Positions 29,147 to 37,901 of a DNA stretch of 64,000 bases are shown in pieces. Below the pieces are notes generated by a model, which saw only the letters and a list, made by a program, of their open reading frames with translations, was not told the origin of the DNA and did no database searches. Origin of the DNA: Rickettsiales bacterium. GTDB lineage: Bacteria > Pseudomonadota > Alphaproteobacteria > Rickettsiales > JABCZZ01. Where the stretch lies: positions 310,001-374,000 of the forward strand of contig DASTXE010000006.1 in NCBI GenBank assembly GCA_035765535.1, in the 5' to 3' direction. The position numbers and the translations under genes were made by a program. Within the stretch, counting starts at the first letter, position 1. Every line of letters starts with the position of its first letter.

Positions 29147-29269
29147 ATCGCCTCATCGGATTCGGGTATATGGAAGCATTCTAATGTACCCTTCCACCAT
29201 ACATCGGCATTGACTATAATCAAGCCATAGCGATAAGAACAGGAAACAGCTTACTCGAAGCGGCTTCCC

Positions 29270-29869
29270 ATGCAAGACAGTCTCACACCTGAACAACTGC
29301 TTCTGGCTTATGCAAACGGCTATTTCCCGATGGCCGACAGCAGGGACGCGCAGGAACTTTACTGGTATGCCCCCGAGGAACGGGGCATTTTGCCCCTCGA
29401 ACATTTTCATATACCACGCAGCCTGAAGAAATTCATGCGCCACTGCGATTATGAAGTAACATTCGATCGCGTTTTTCCTGAAGTAATCCGCGCCTGTGCC
29501 GAAATCACCTCCCCCAAACGTAAGCAGACATGGATCAACGATCAGATCATCGCGCTTTACTGCGAACTTGCACAGCACGGATACGCGCATAGCGCGGAAT
29601 GCTGGCATGAAGGAAAACTCGTCGGAGGGCTTTATGGCGTATCGCTCGGCGGAGCATTCTTCGGCGAAAGCATGTTCAGCCGAAGCGACAATGCAAGTAA
29701 AGTAGCGCTCGTGCATCTGGTGGAAAGGCTGCGCGAGCGAAACTTCATTCTGCTCGACACGCAGTATATCAACGATCATTTGCTGCAATTCGGGGCGGTC
29801 ACTGTGACAAAAGCACACTATATGAAGCGTCTGGCAGAGGCGTTGAAAATTGCAACGCACTTTGCATAA
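29270..29869 (+). CDS. aat: Leucyl/phenylalanyl-tRNA--protein transferase
   Basis: Adds Leu or Phe to proteins with N-terminal Lys/Arg for the N-end rule. Motifs: LLLAYANGYFPMAD, EERGILPLEHFHIPRSL, GLYGVSLGGAFFGESMFS and LLDTQYINDHL. Length 199 aa is normal for the short alphaproteobacterial form. It is divergent from phaC. Confidence 0.93.
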   Translation: MQDSLTPEQLLLAYANGYFPMADSRDAQELYWYAPEERGILPLEHFHIPRSLKKFMRHCDYEVTFDRVFPEVIRACAEITSPKRKQTWINDQIIALYCELAQHGYAHSAECWHEGKLVGGLYGVSLGGAFFGESMFSRSDNASKVALVHLVERLRERNFILLDTQYINDHLLQFGAVTVTKAHYMKRLAEALKIATHFA

Positions 29870-29878
29870 AAATGCAAA
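29861..29878 (+). terminator. Weak A+T-rich hairpin at the aat stop
   Basis: TTTGCAT / ATGCAAA, a 7-bp stem overlapping the stop codon and followed by TTTATT. The low GC content makes termination uncertain. Confidence 0.35.
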
Positions 29879-29961
29879 TTTATTAAACTAGTTATTGTCT
29901 TATCCCGTCTTGCTATCTACTATATACGGCATATTATGTAAAAAATGCCCTGACCAGAGAT

Positions 29962-31398
29962 ATGCATAAAACAGAATACAGATTTTCACTCCGGCGAATC
30001 GGCTTATCTGTAGCCTTTCTATGCAGCAGCCTTTCAGGCACCGCACTCGCGTCAGGATTGTTTGACGCAGACATTCCGCAAACATCCCCCCACCCTGCTC
30101 CGGCGCCCATCATGATGGAAAGCTTCCGCGCCGCCGGAAACATGCCCAAGGATTACCTGACGGACACAAACACGGTAGCTTATTCACTCAAGCTTGCCTA
30201 TTACAGCCAGTACGCCGCAAAATTTCCCCATAAGGAAACAGCCGCGTTACGCTCCGTAAAAACGGCAGCCGCAAAACATCTGGCGGCAAAACCCGCAACG
30301 CCGCAAAAGCTTGTCGGTTGGCTGGATGACGAAACATCTGCCCCCGCACCCGCTACTCAGACAGTGGCACAGGCACAACCCGCTCCGGCAAAACCGCAAT
30401 CCGCGCCTGCTCCTGCAATACAGGTAGAGTCTACGCTACCGTGGAAAACGGCACAGGCTGAAACCGCTACGACGAGCCCTGTTCAGAAGGGCGAAGCTAA
30501 AATTGTCCTGCTGAAAAACGAAAGCATCCAGAAGATGCTTAAAGACAATGAAACCCTCGCCGTTCCTCCGCTGCATGTGCCGGCATCCGCCGCAGTGCCA
30601 ATGCCGGACCTTTCTCCAGCCACCGCCACCGGCGCATTGTCGGATCAGGATAAACAGATTATCGCGGGCCTCCCCGCCCAAAGACGCAAGCGTACCGTGA
30701 AACAGGCGCCGGTGCACATTGCGCATATGCAGAAGAATCCGCTCGATAATGACGTCGATGTCGAAAAACATACCGGTGTCGGCATCCAGATCAGCGTGCG
30801 CAGACCGAAAGTGAATGTGGAAGGAATGCTGGAACAGGCTTACCAGAATCTGCTGGCCGGGAACCAGGAAGGTGCCATTGAACTCTATAAAGAAGTGCTG
30901 CAGATACAGCCTAACAATAAACTCGCTTTGTTCGGTCTTGCCACGACCTATCACCGTGCAGGCCAGCCTCAGCTCGCCCGCCCGCTTTACGGGCAATTGC
31001 TCGTGATTGACCCGAATAATGTGGAAGGACTGAATAATTACCTCGTGCTCCTGGCGGACGAAGCGCCGGAAGAAGCACTGGTCGAATTGGGCAGGCTGGA
31101 AAAGACCCACCCGGATTTCAGCCCCATTCCGGCCCAGATGGCAATTATCTATGAAAAACAAGGCAATTACCCCGCCGCCGTTCAACAGATGACGACCGCT
31201 ATCAACCTTGCTCCTGAAAACCTCAGATACCGCTACAATATGGCTATCATATTGGATCATAAGGGAGATTGGGAAAATGCCGCTGAATTATATAAAGAAT
31301 TGCTGACGGCAAGCGAACGCGGTGAAAAAATTGCAGCGGACCCCGACGAAATTCAGCAAAGATTAACCTTTATATTGTCTAATAAGCCTAAGGGATAA
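29962..31398 (+). CDS. Secreted TPR protein upstream of pilT
   Basis: A 478-aa protein with a signal peptide (residues 1-30, ending TALASG), a long Ala/Pro-rich low-complexity segment (about 100-160) and C-terminal tetratricopeptide repeats from about residue 285 (AYQNLLAGNQEGAIELYKE, AIIYEKQGNYPAAVQQMTTA, YNMAIILDHKGDWENAAELY). It ends 71 nt before pilT on the same strand. Probably a periplasmic scaffold for pilus assembly, an inference from position only. Confidence 0.7.
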   Translation: MHKTEYRFSLRRIGLSVAFLCSSLSGTALASGLFDADIPQTSPHPAPAPIMMESFRAAGNMPKDYLTDTNTVAYSLKLAYYSQYAAKFPHKETAALRSVKTAAAKHLAAKPATPQKLVGWLDDETSAPAPATQTVAQAQPAPAKPQSAPAPAIQVESTLPWKTAQAETATTSPVQKGEAKIVLLKNESIQKMLKDNETLAVPPLHVPASAAVPMPDLSPATATGALSDQDKQIIAGLPAQRRKRTVKQAPVHIAHMQKNPLDNDVDVEKHTGVGIQISVRRPKVNVEGMLEQAYQNLLAGNQEGAIELYKEVLQIQPNNKLALFGLATTYHRAGQPQLARPLYGQLLVIDPNNVEGLNNYLVLLADEAPEEALVELGRLEKTHPDFSPIPAQMAIIYEKQGNYPAAVQQMTTAINLAPENLRYRYNMAIILDHKGDWENAAELYKELLTASERGEKIAADPDEIQQRLTFILSNKPKG

Positions 31399-31469
31399 GG
31401 CGGCAAGGTTCTAAAAGGACTGTGGCGCGATCCCCAGTTCTAACCCGGATTACCTTGAAAGTCAGTATC

Positions 31470-32609
31470 ATGGAAATAACCGACCTCCTTTTCGCATCCC
31501 AGAAGAACAACGCCTCAGACTTGCATCTTTCCGTCGGCAATCCGCCTATTCTGCGCGTGAACGGCGATATGCTGCCGCTGAAAATGCCCCCGATGACGCA
31601 GGAAGAAGTGCGTCACATCATTTATTCCATCATGACCGAGCAACAGCGCTCGGATTACGAACGCGACCTTGAAGTGGACTTCGCGCTTTCCTATAGCGAA
31701 AACATGCGTTTCCGTATCAACGCTTTTAACACACTTGCGGGCCCTGCCGCCGTGCTGCGTACGATCCCTACGCGCATCTATTCGATTGAGGAACTGAATG
31801 CGCCGGAAATCCTGAAGAAAATGTGTGAGCTGCATAAAGGGCTTGTGCTCGTGACCGGACCGACCGGCTCCGGCAAATCCACGACCCTTGCCGCCATGAT
31901 CAACCATATCAACCAGAGCGAAGCCAAACACATCCTGACGATTGAAGACCCGGTGGAATTCATTCACACTTCCAAGAAGTCGCTTATCAACCAGCGCGAA
32001 ATCGGCGCCAGCACGAAATCCTTCGCGAAAGCATTGCGTAGCGCTTTGCGTGAAGACCCGGACGTGATTCTGGTGGGCGAGTTGCGCGACCTTGAAACCA
32101 TCCAGTTGGCCATGACAGCGGCAGAAACCGGGCACTTGGTATTCGGCACGCTACACACCAACTCCGCTCCGAAAACCGTCGACCGTATTATTGACGTCTT
32201 TCCGGCAGGCGAAAAAGAAATGGTGCGCGCGATGCTTTCCGTGTCGCTCGAAGCTGTGATTACCCAGGCGCTCGTCAAACGCGCGGACGGCACAGGCCGC
32301 GTCGCCGTGCATGAAATCCTGCTGGGCACTCCTGCAATCCGCAACCTTATCCGCGAAAACAAAGTGCCGCAGATCACTTCGATGATGCAGGTCGGCAGCA
32401 AGGCCGGCATGCGCACGATGAAAGACGCAGCCTACCAGTTACTCAATGACGGCGTTATCTCGCCCGAAACTGCCAAGGGCCTGCTCGCCACGGCGGGCAA
32501 TGCCGAGGGAGATGCTCTCCCCGGCGCTGCAGCTTCAGGCGGTAACGATCCATTCGGCGGACGCCCGGCCGCCTCTCCCCGGAATTCCAAATTCAATGAA
32601 AGTTTCTGA
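31470..32609 (+). CDS. pilT: Type IV pilus retraction ATPase PilT
   Basis: Hexameric ATPase that depolymerises type IV pili. The N-terminus MEITDLLFASQKNNASDLHL matches PilT; Walker A GPTGSGKST is at 130-138, then the Asp box, Walker B DPDVILVGELRDLETIQ and TGHLVFGTLHTNSA. Start 31470 is chosen by homology; a GTG at 31422 with AAGGA upstream would add 16 residues. Followed 3 nt later by pilU. Other pil genes are not in the window. Confidence 0.94.
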   Translation: MEITDLLFASQKNNASDLHLSVGNPPILRVNGDMLPLKMPPMTQEEVRHIIYSIMTEQQRSDYERDLEVDFALSYSENMRFRINAFNTLAGPAAVLRTIPTRIYSIEELNAPEILKKMCELHKGLVLVTGPTGSGKSTTLAAMINHINQSEAKHILTIEDPVEFIHTSKKSLINQREIGASTKSFAKALRSALREDPDVILVGELRDLETIQLAMTAAETGHLVFGTLHTNSAPKTVDRIIDVFPAGEKEMVRAMLSVSLEAVITQALVKRADGTGRVAVHEILLGTPAIRNLIRENKVPQITSMMQVGSKAGMRTMKDAAYQLLNDGVISPETAKGLLATAGNAEGDALPGAAASGGNDPFGGRPAASPRNSKFNESF

Positions 32610-32612
32610 TCT

Positions 32613-33755
32613 ATGAGCACTTATACACTTGACGCGCTTCTTCATCGTTTCATTGAGCTCGACAGTGCGGATATGTATCTGACCGTAGGCAGTCCGCCGA
32701 GCGTACGCATTGCGGATAAAATCGTCCCGCTGGCGGAAGGACCGCTCACGGATGCGGACGTGGACTCCGTCCTGCGCGAGATTCTCGACGAAGACAAGCT
32801 GGACGAATTTTATTCCACCATGGAATTCAATATTCCCATCCAGCGTCAGGATGTGGGCCGTTTCCGCGTCAACGTCTTCCGCCAGCAGCAGCACACGGCC
32901 ATCGTGCTGCGCCGCATCCATTCCGACATCCCTACCATCGAGTCGCTGAAATTGCCGAAAGCCTATGGCGACCTCATCATGGAAAACCGCGGCCTGATCC
33001 TGATCGTCGGCGCGACCGGCTCCGGCAAATCCAGCTCGCTCGCCGCCATGATCGGCCACCGCAACAAATACGGCTACGGCCATATACTGACAGTGGAAGA
33101 CCCTATCGAGTTCATCCATCAGCCGCAGGGCTGCATCATCAACCAGCGCGATATCGGCGTGGATACCTACTCCTTCGGCATGGCGCTGAAGAACGCGCTG
33201 CGCCAGCGACCGGACGTGGTGCTGATCGGCGAAATACGCGACCGCGAAACGATGGAACATGCGCTGAACTTCTCCGAAACCGGGCATTTATGCGTCGCCA
33301 CGCTGCATGCAGGCAATACCTGCCAGACGATCGAACGCGTGCTGAACTTCTTCCCAGAAGAAAAGCATAAGCAGATCAGCTATAATCTCGCCTTCAATCT
33401 GCTCGGCATTTTCTCGCAGCGCCTCGCCCTCACGCTGCAGGGCACGCGCACCGTCGCTACCGAGGTTATGCTAAACCGCGGCTTCATCCGCAGCCTCATC
33501 CAGGAAAACAAGCTCAAGGAAATACCCGACCTGCTGACCCGCAACAGCAACGAGGGCATGCATACGTTCGAGCAGTCCCTGTTCAAGCTCTATAGCGAAA
33601 ATATCATCTCGGAAGAAGTCGCCCTGTCGGAATCGGATAATCCGGCCAATATGCAGCTGCTTATCCGCAAGCACCAGAGCAGCAAAGGCATGGGCGGCGG
33701 CCCGCGCCTGACCAGCAGCCCGGATTCTTCCTTCCTGCGCAAGCCCCCGCTATAA
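32613..33755 (+). CDS. pilU: Type IV pilus retraction ATPase PilU
   Basis: PilT paralogue that assists retraction. Starts with LDSADMYLTVGSPPSVRI, Walker A GATGSGKSS (133-141), Walker B RPDVVLIGEIRDRETME and TGHLCVATLHAGN. The C-terminal tail MGGGPRLTSSPDSSFLRKPP is typical of PilU. It forms an operon with pilT and ends 63 nt before tRNA-Ser. Confidence 0.93.
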   Translation: MSTYTLDALLHRFIELDSADMYLTVGSPPSVRIADKIVPLAEGPLTDADVDSVLREILDEDKLDEFYSTMEFNIPIQRQDVGRFRVNVFRQQQHTAIVLRRIHSDIPTIESLKLPKAYGDLIMENRGLILIVGATGSGKSSSLAAMIGHRNKYGYGHILTVEDPIEFIHQPQGCIINQRDIGVDTYSFGMALKNALRQRPDVVLIGEIRDRETMEHALNFSETGHLCVATLHAGNTCQTIERVLNFFPEEKHKQISYNLAFNLLGIFSQRLALTLQGTRTVATEVMLNRGFIRSLIQENKLKEIPDLLTRNSNEGMHTFEQSLFKLYSENIISEEVALSESDNPANMQLLIRKHQSSKGMGGGPRLTSSPDSSFLRKPPL

Positions 33756-33818
33756 GAGATGTCATAGACATAGCCCGATTTTATGCTATAAGCGTCTCAC
33801 CGCGCGATTTTGCAAGCC

Positions 33819-33908
33819 GGACAGGTGGCCGAGCGGTTTAAGGCAGCAGTCTTGAAAACTGCCGTGGGTGCAAGCTCACCGTGAGTTCGAATCTCACCCT
33901 GTCCGCCA
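33819..33908 (+). tRNA. tRNA-Ser (anticodon UGA)
   Basis: Acceptor stem GGACAGG/CCTGTCC, anticodon stem GCAGT/ACTGC with loop CTTGAAA (anticodon TGA at 33853-33855), a long variable arm (class II tRNA) and T arm GTGAG-TTCGAAT-CTCAC. The CCA end is encoded (33906-33908). Confidence 0.97.
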
Positions 33909-34020
33909 TTTTACCCTATATATCAATACGTTAACAGGTGTATCGCCGTGTCTGGCGCTGTTCGGGCGGTTCCTTTTAAAAAGACCGCCGGAGATATTCT
34001 GAAAGAGAGAAAAATCACCT

Positions 34021-36414
34021 CTATTTCTCCTGTTTATCTCCAAAGGCAACTCTGGCGGTGAGCTTACGTTTGCGGCGATGAATAAACAGCATTCCTCCTG
34101 CTACCATTAAGATTCCTGATATAGCCACTGTTATGATAATTATCGGATGACGACGACTTACTAGTTTTACCCATATATAGATGCGCCTTATATCCTGATA
34201 CTTTGCCATGGTAAAATCAGGCGCAGGACAATGATGTCCATAATGAGTAGCCCAGGGAACAATGGCCCCTTTACTAATATACAGACGATATAGCTCTTGA
34301 GCACGCCCTTCGTCTACTGGTTCTATCCAACCTGTCGCATGACAAAGAACAGCTGCATAAGCTTGTGACTTGGGTGGTAACAACTCAGCAGCCTGCACAG
34401 CTGCTGCTGTGGCCACTTTACGAAAGCTGTGAGGCAAAGTGGTTTCAGCACGGCTTGCCGCCAACCGGTTACGCTCTTCCTGGCTTACGTACGGATTGCC
34501 CGATAGGTCAGCATCTGGGGCTTCCAACTGGAGCAATTCATCCCCCATCATGTCATCCCCATGCAACCGCATGATCATGGCCGCCTGATACAACGCTTCA
34601 GCTTTGCCAATGTTGGAATTAGCGGATGCTAATGCATCAAGCCACTCAGTATAGCGTTGTGCAAAATCATACTCGGTGGGACCGAAATTACTTTTCTTTT
34701 CAGGGAAGTAATCTAGTGCTTCATGGTAGCTTCCCATGCGCATTAATCTGTGCGCCGTAAGTAACTTAAGGGTTTTATCTCTAAATTGCTTATAAAATAT
34801 CCGGTAGTCATACTCGTGCGAATCGGAAGCAGCCTGCGGGGCAGTCTTCTCAGTCACTTCATGCGCCTTAACAAATTGCTTCAGTTCATCAATGGTAAGA
34901 ATTCTGTCGGCAACAAAATAAAAATCGCCAACATCCTGCAGAACATAAAGTTCTTCAAACGACTTCACAAACTGACCGCGCGCCAAAGCAAGTATGGCTT
35001 TTTCATGTGCCATGGCTTCATTACGTGGATCAAGCGAAGGATGCACGGTTTCCCGCTGTTGCTGTTCTGCAGCTTTTTCATACAGGCTGGCAGCTTTCTC
35101 AATGTCATTTGCATGTAAGGCTATCCGGGCTTGCGTCCATATGGAAAAGGCGGATTGCTTTTGCTGCGCGTAATGGCTGACCAGGTCAAAATTATCTATC
35201 TCAAGAGCAGCCGCAGCCAGTTGATCGGCCACATCCTTATCTTCAGCAGGAAATAACTTAAGCAGCGATGTGATGAATTCCTCCCTGCTCTCGACACCAC
35301 CAGAAGAACTGCTATAGCCTTGAGTATCGCCCCAAAAGCCTGAGTGATAACCGCGGACATAGGCAATAAACATCCGCCGGATCATTTCATCCTGCGTCAA
35401 TAACGTAAAATCGGAAGGCTGATTCTTGATTTCCTTGCAAAGTATATGCAGAGAATTCAGGCCCCTTTTGGAACCGGTCTGTGCCTGCATCACATAAAGC
35501 CGGACAGCTTCACGGAAATGTTCCAAACGGCCAGATTGATCCGGTTTGAATTTATCTTCTCCTAATACGCCCCCGGCTTCATCTAGGGCAAGCCGAGCCT
35601 CTTCCCCATAGCTTTCTGAGGCAAGCCCAAGTGGATCGGGTGCTCCTTTCGCAACCATATCCCGTGTCTGAATAAAGGCGTTTCTAGCCTTATCATATAC
35701 ACCAGATTTGGCATGAGTACGTCCCAGCATGAAAGTCGCCCAGACTTTATAAGCAGCTTCAAGATGAGAATCCTTTACTACCTGCGCCTCATTGAAATAG
35801 GTCAGAGCATGCTGAAAGTCCCCTTGCTTAAAGGCAACAGCACCCGCTGTATATGCACGCAGTGCAGATGGCAGATTCTTGCCCACGTCATAAGCTGCTT
35901 GATATGTTTTAGCATCCCTTGCCGTCTCTAGGCTGCTTATTTGCTCGGGTGTCAGATTATCATGCTCAAATTTATTCCGGGCAGTAGTATCATTTGATAC
36001 AGGAGGATATGCATGATGATTCCCTTCAACAGAAGCGAATATAATGGCTGGCGTCTCAACCAGCTTCTTTACTTCAAAGCTCCAATCGTTTGCTGCAGGA
36101 GCCAACAGAATAACTTCCCGGCTATTCAAAGAAGAAGCGCGTGAACTGGGAATAAAGTTGTGGCGATGGGTATAGCTTCTTCTTTTGGTATGCCATTTAC
36201 TTGCAGGCAGAGCAGCAGGTGCAGCTTCTGGGGGAGAATACGGAGCAGGAAATTCGGCTGCAGGCGCCGGATGTTCATTTTCAATAGCAGCCGGAGTCAG
36301 TGTACGCAAAGGCGGATCTGCATAAACAGACTGGCCCCAAATTGTGCTTACCATAGCGGTGAACAGGAAAATCTCAGGCAGCACCCGCTGTGATGAACGC
36401 ATTCTGTATCTCAA
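34021..36414 (-). CDS. Very large TPR-like membrane-anchored protein, unknown
   Basis: A 797-aa protein with a signal sequence (residues 11-32, LPEIFLFTAMVSTIWGQSVYA), a Pro/Ala-rich linker (about 36-75), a long helical-repeat region with TPR-like units (AGAVAFKQGDFQHALTYFNE, ARIALHANDIEKAASLYEK) and a C-terminal transmembrane helix with a basic cytoplasmic tail. No catalytic motif is recognised. It is visibly more A+T-rich than its neighbours and lies alone between tRNA-Ser and a degenerate tRNA 3' end, which suggests acquisition. It might be a surface scaffold for pili or contact-dependent behaviour; this is speculation. Confidence 0.6.
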   Translation of the reverse strand: MRYRMRSSQRVLPEIFLFTAMVSTIWGQSVYADPPLRTLTPAAIENEHPAPAAEFPAPYSPPEAAPAALPASKWHTKRRSYTHRHNFIPSSRASSLNSREVILLAPAANDWSFEVKKLVETPAIIFASVEGNHHAYPPVSNDTTARNKFEHDNLTPEQISSLETARDAKTYQAAYDVGKNLPSALRAYTAGAVAFKQGDFQHALTYFNEAQVVKDSHLEAAYKVWATFMLGRTHAKSGVYDKARNAFIQTRDMVAKGAPDPLGLASESYGEEARLALDEAGGVLGEDKFKPDQSGRLEHFREAVRLYVMQAQTGSKRGLNSLHILCKEIKNQPSDFTLLTQDEMIRRMFIAYVRGYHSGFWGDTQGYSSSSGGVESREEFITSLLKLFPAEDKDVADQLAAAALEIDNFDLVSHYAQQKQSAFSIWTQARIALHANDIEKAASLYEKAAEQQQRETVHPSLDPRNEAMAHEKAILALARGQFVKSFEELYVLQDVGDFYFVADRILTIDELKQFVKAHEVTEKTAPQAASDSHEYDYRIFYKQFRDKTLKLLTAHRLMRMGSYHEALDYFPEKKSNFGPTEYDFAQRYTEWLDALASANSNIGKAEALYQAAMIMRLHGDDMMGDELLQLEAPDADLSGNPYVSQEERNRLAASRAETTLPHSFRKVATAAAVQAAELLPPKSQAYAAVLCHATGWIEPVDEGRAQELYRLYISKGAIVPWATHYGHHCPAPDFTMAKYQDIRRIYIWVKLVSRRHPIIIITVAISGILMVAGGMLFIHRRKRKLTARVAFGDKQEK

Positions 36415-36797
36415 ATATTAAATAATCTCTCTACTCTAGCCATAAGTTGCTCTATTAGTCAACATACTGTTATCACATAATTAAGTTGACTTCGTCCGGA
36501 CTTCGAGCAAAACTATCATAAACAGGGGAGAATCTAGGAACTTCGCAAGTTCGAATCTCTCTTGGTCCGCCATTAATTTACTCTGATGCTGGTTTCCGTT
36601 GCCGCTCTACTTACATGCTGTCATAGGGGGATTCTAACACTCTTTCAAATGATTTGCCTAGATGCATCTATTGCCACATTATCAATACACATTGCTAGTA
36701 AATCAGCTCGGCACTTTTATTTCTGCTCACAATGTACATATAGAGAATATATAACCGCAAAAGTAAGAGTGAAATATATCAACCAGAGTGGGGATAT
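36415..36797. other. Intergenic region with tRNA remnant
   Basis: 383 nt, A+T-rich, between the divergent TPR gene and the isochorismatase-like gene. It contains the degenerate tRNA 3' end (separate entry) and a GACTTCG direct repeat near 36490-36506. No ORF or full RNA gene is seen. Confidence 0.55.
36545..36572 (+). repeat. Degenerate tRNA 3'-end copy, possible att remnant
   Basis: GCAAG-TTCGAAT-CTCTC followed by TTGGTCCGCCA resembles a T arm and acceptor end with CCA. It shares AGTTCGAATCTC and TCCGCCATT with tRNA-Ser at 33819, with four mismatches in the six bases between. The T stem is broken and no 5' tRNA half is present, so it is not a functional tRNA. Confidence 0.55.
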
Positions 36798-37331
36798 ATG
36801 TCCGATATTCTTATTATTGTGGATGCTCAGAAAGGTTTTATCACGCAATGTTCATCCCATGTGCTGGAGAAACTGAATACCCTTCAGCATCAGTTTAAGC
36901 ATGTCATCTTTACAAAATTTTATAACCCCGATCCATTGCCGTTTCGCAATATTCTGGATTATCAGAAACTGACGCCAGGCCATTCGGATACGGATCTGGC
37001 ATTAACCGCACGCGAAGATGCTGTCATTATTGAACGTCCTCTTTACACATGCGCTACGCAGGAACTGTGCGAGTATTTAACCCGTTTGCAGGCCAGAGAA
37101 GTCTATGTATGCGGCGTCGCTACCGAAGCCTGTGTATTGAAAACCGTCATAGATCTGTTCGAGCTTAATATTCGCCCTTATGTCATTGAGGATATCTGCG
37201 CAAGTGATCAGGGCGAACATTACCACAATATAGCGATAGAGCTCATGAAGAAGCTAGTCGGCAAAGAACAAGTCATTAAAGCGGAGCAGCTCAATAACCT
37301 ACTGCATATTCAAGCATCAAAAACGCTATAG
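36798..37331 (+). CDS. Isochorismatase/nicotinamidase-family hydrolase
   Basis: A 177-aa cysteine hydrolase: ILIIVDAQKGF gives the catalytic Asp (residue 9) and CGVATEACV the nucleophile Cys. The third triad residue, usually Lys in a VxxKxxY segment, appears as Arg in IIERPLY, so activity may be altered. Candidate substrates include nicotinamide or small amides. A GGGGAT ribosome site precedes the ATG. Confidence 0.75.
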   Translation: MSDILIIVDAQKGFITQCSSHVLEKLNTLQHQFKHVIFTKFYNPDPLPFRNILDYQKLTPGHSDTDLALTAREDAVIIERPLYTCATQELCEYLTRLQAREVYVCGVATEACVLKTVIDLFELNIRPYVIEDICASDQGEHYHNIAIELMKKLVGKEQVIKAEQLNNLLHIQASKTL

Positions 37332-37488
37332 CTCTTGCTCCGTCCTCACAACGAAACGGATATCTAATTTTCTCAATTCAGCCCCCAATATTAAGCTTGC
37401 CCCAGAACATAGCTGTTTTTTAATAATAGACCCGCTAAATAAACACAAACTTAACAGCACACTATATAAGAGGTACTCTAAGAACCGT

Positions 37489-37899
37489 ATGAATTCACTA
37501 TGGAATACATTTTTTAAAGCTTCGCCGTGGCAGGCCGCCGCTAAACAGGCGGATGCGAATTGGCAATTAACAATGGCGTGCTGGGAAACTATTTTTTACC
37601 GCACGCAAATGATGGGACAGGCGCTTGAGGGCAAGATTCCCTTTTCTCATCCCGAATTCACGCATATGTGGCAGGAAAAAATAATGGCTGTGGCCGAAGG
37701 CAATATGGCCGCAGCTTCCGAGATACAGAGCATGTTTCTGAAAGCGCTTGCAAACCCGGAGAAACTACCCCGGACAACGGAAAAGATGCTGGATACGGTC
37801 GTGCATCAATCTTCCAGGCTTCACAAGATTGCCTCCGCACCCATACACAGGAAAGCGAAAAGCAATGCTAAGCGCCTGCGCAAGAAATCCGTGAAGTAA
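37489..37899 (+). CDS. Small helical protein, possibly phasin-like
   Basis: A 136-aa mostly helical protein rich in Ala, Met and Gln with a very basic tail (KAKSNAKRLRKKSVK). The pattern (NWQLTMACWETIFYRTQMMG, AAASEIQSMFLKALANPEKL) is reminiscent of phasin-type proteins that coat PHA granules, and phaC is in the region, but no firm family match is claimed. It ends two nt from the convergent DEAD-box gene. Confidence 0.5.
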   Translation: MNSLWNTFFKASPWQAAAKQADANWQLTMACWETIFYRTQMMGQALEGKIPFSHPEFTHMWQEKIMAVAEGNMAAASEIQSMFLKALANPEKLPRTTEKMLDTVVHQSSRLHKIASAPIHRKAKSNAKRLRKKSVK

Positions 37900-37901
37900 T
37901 A

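Noticed and set aside
33965..33989. Hairpin GGCGGT/ACCGCC downstream of tRNA-Ser
   Set aside because: No T tract on either strand; not called as a terminator.
36481..36572. A complete second tRNA gene
   Set aside because: No 5' half pairs with TTGGTCC, and the T stem is mismatched; only a remnant.
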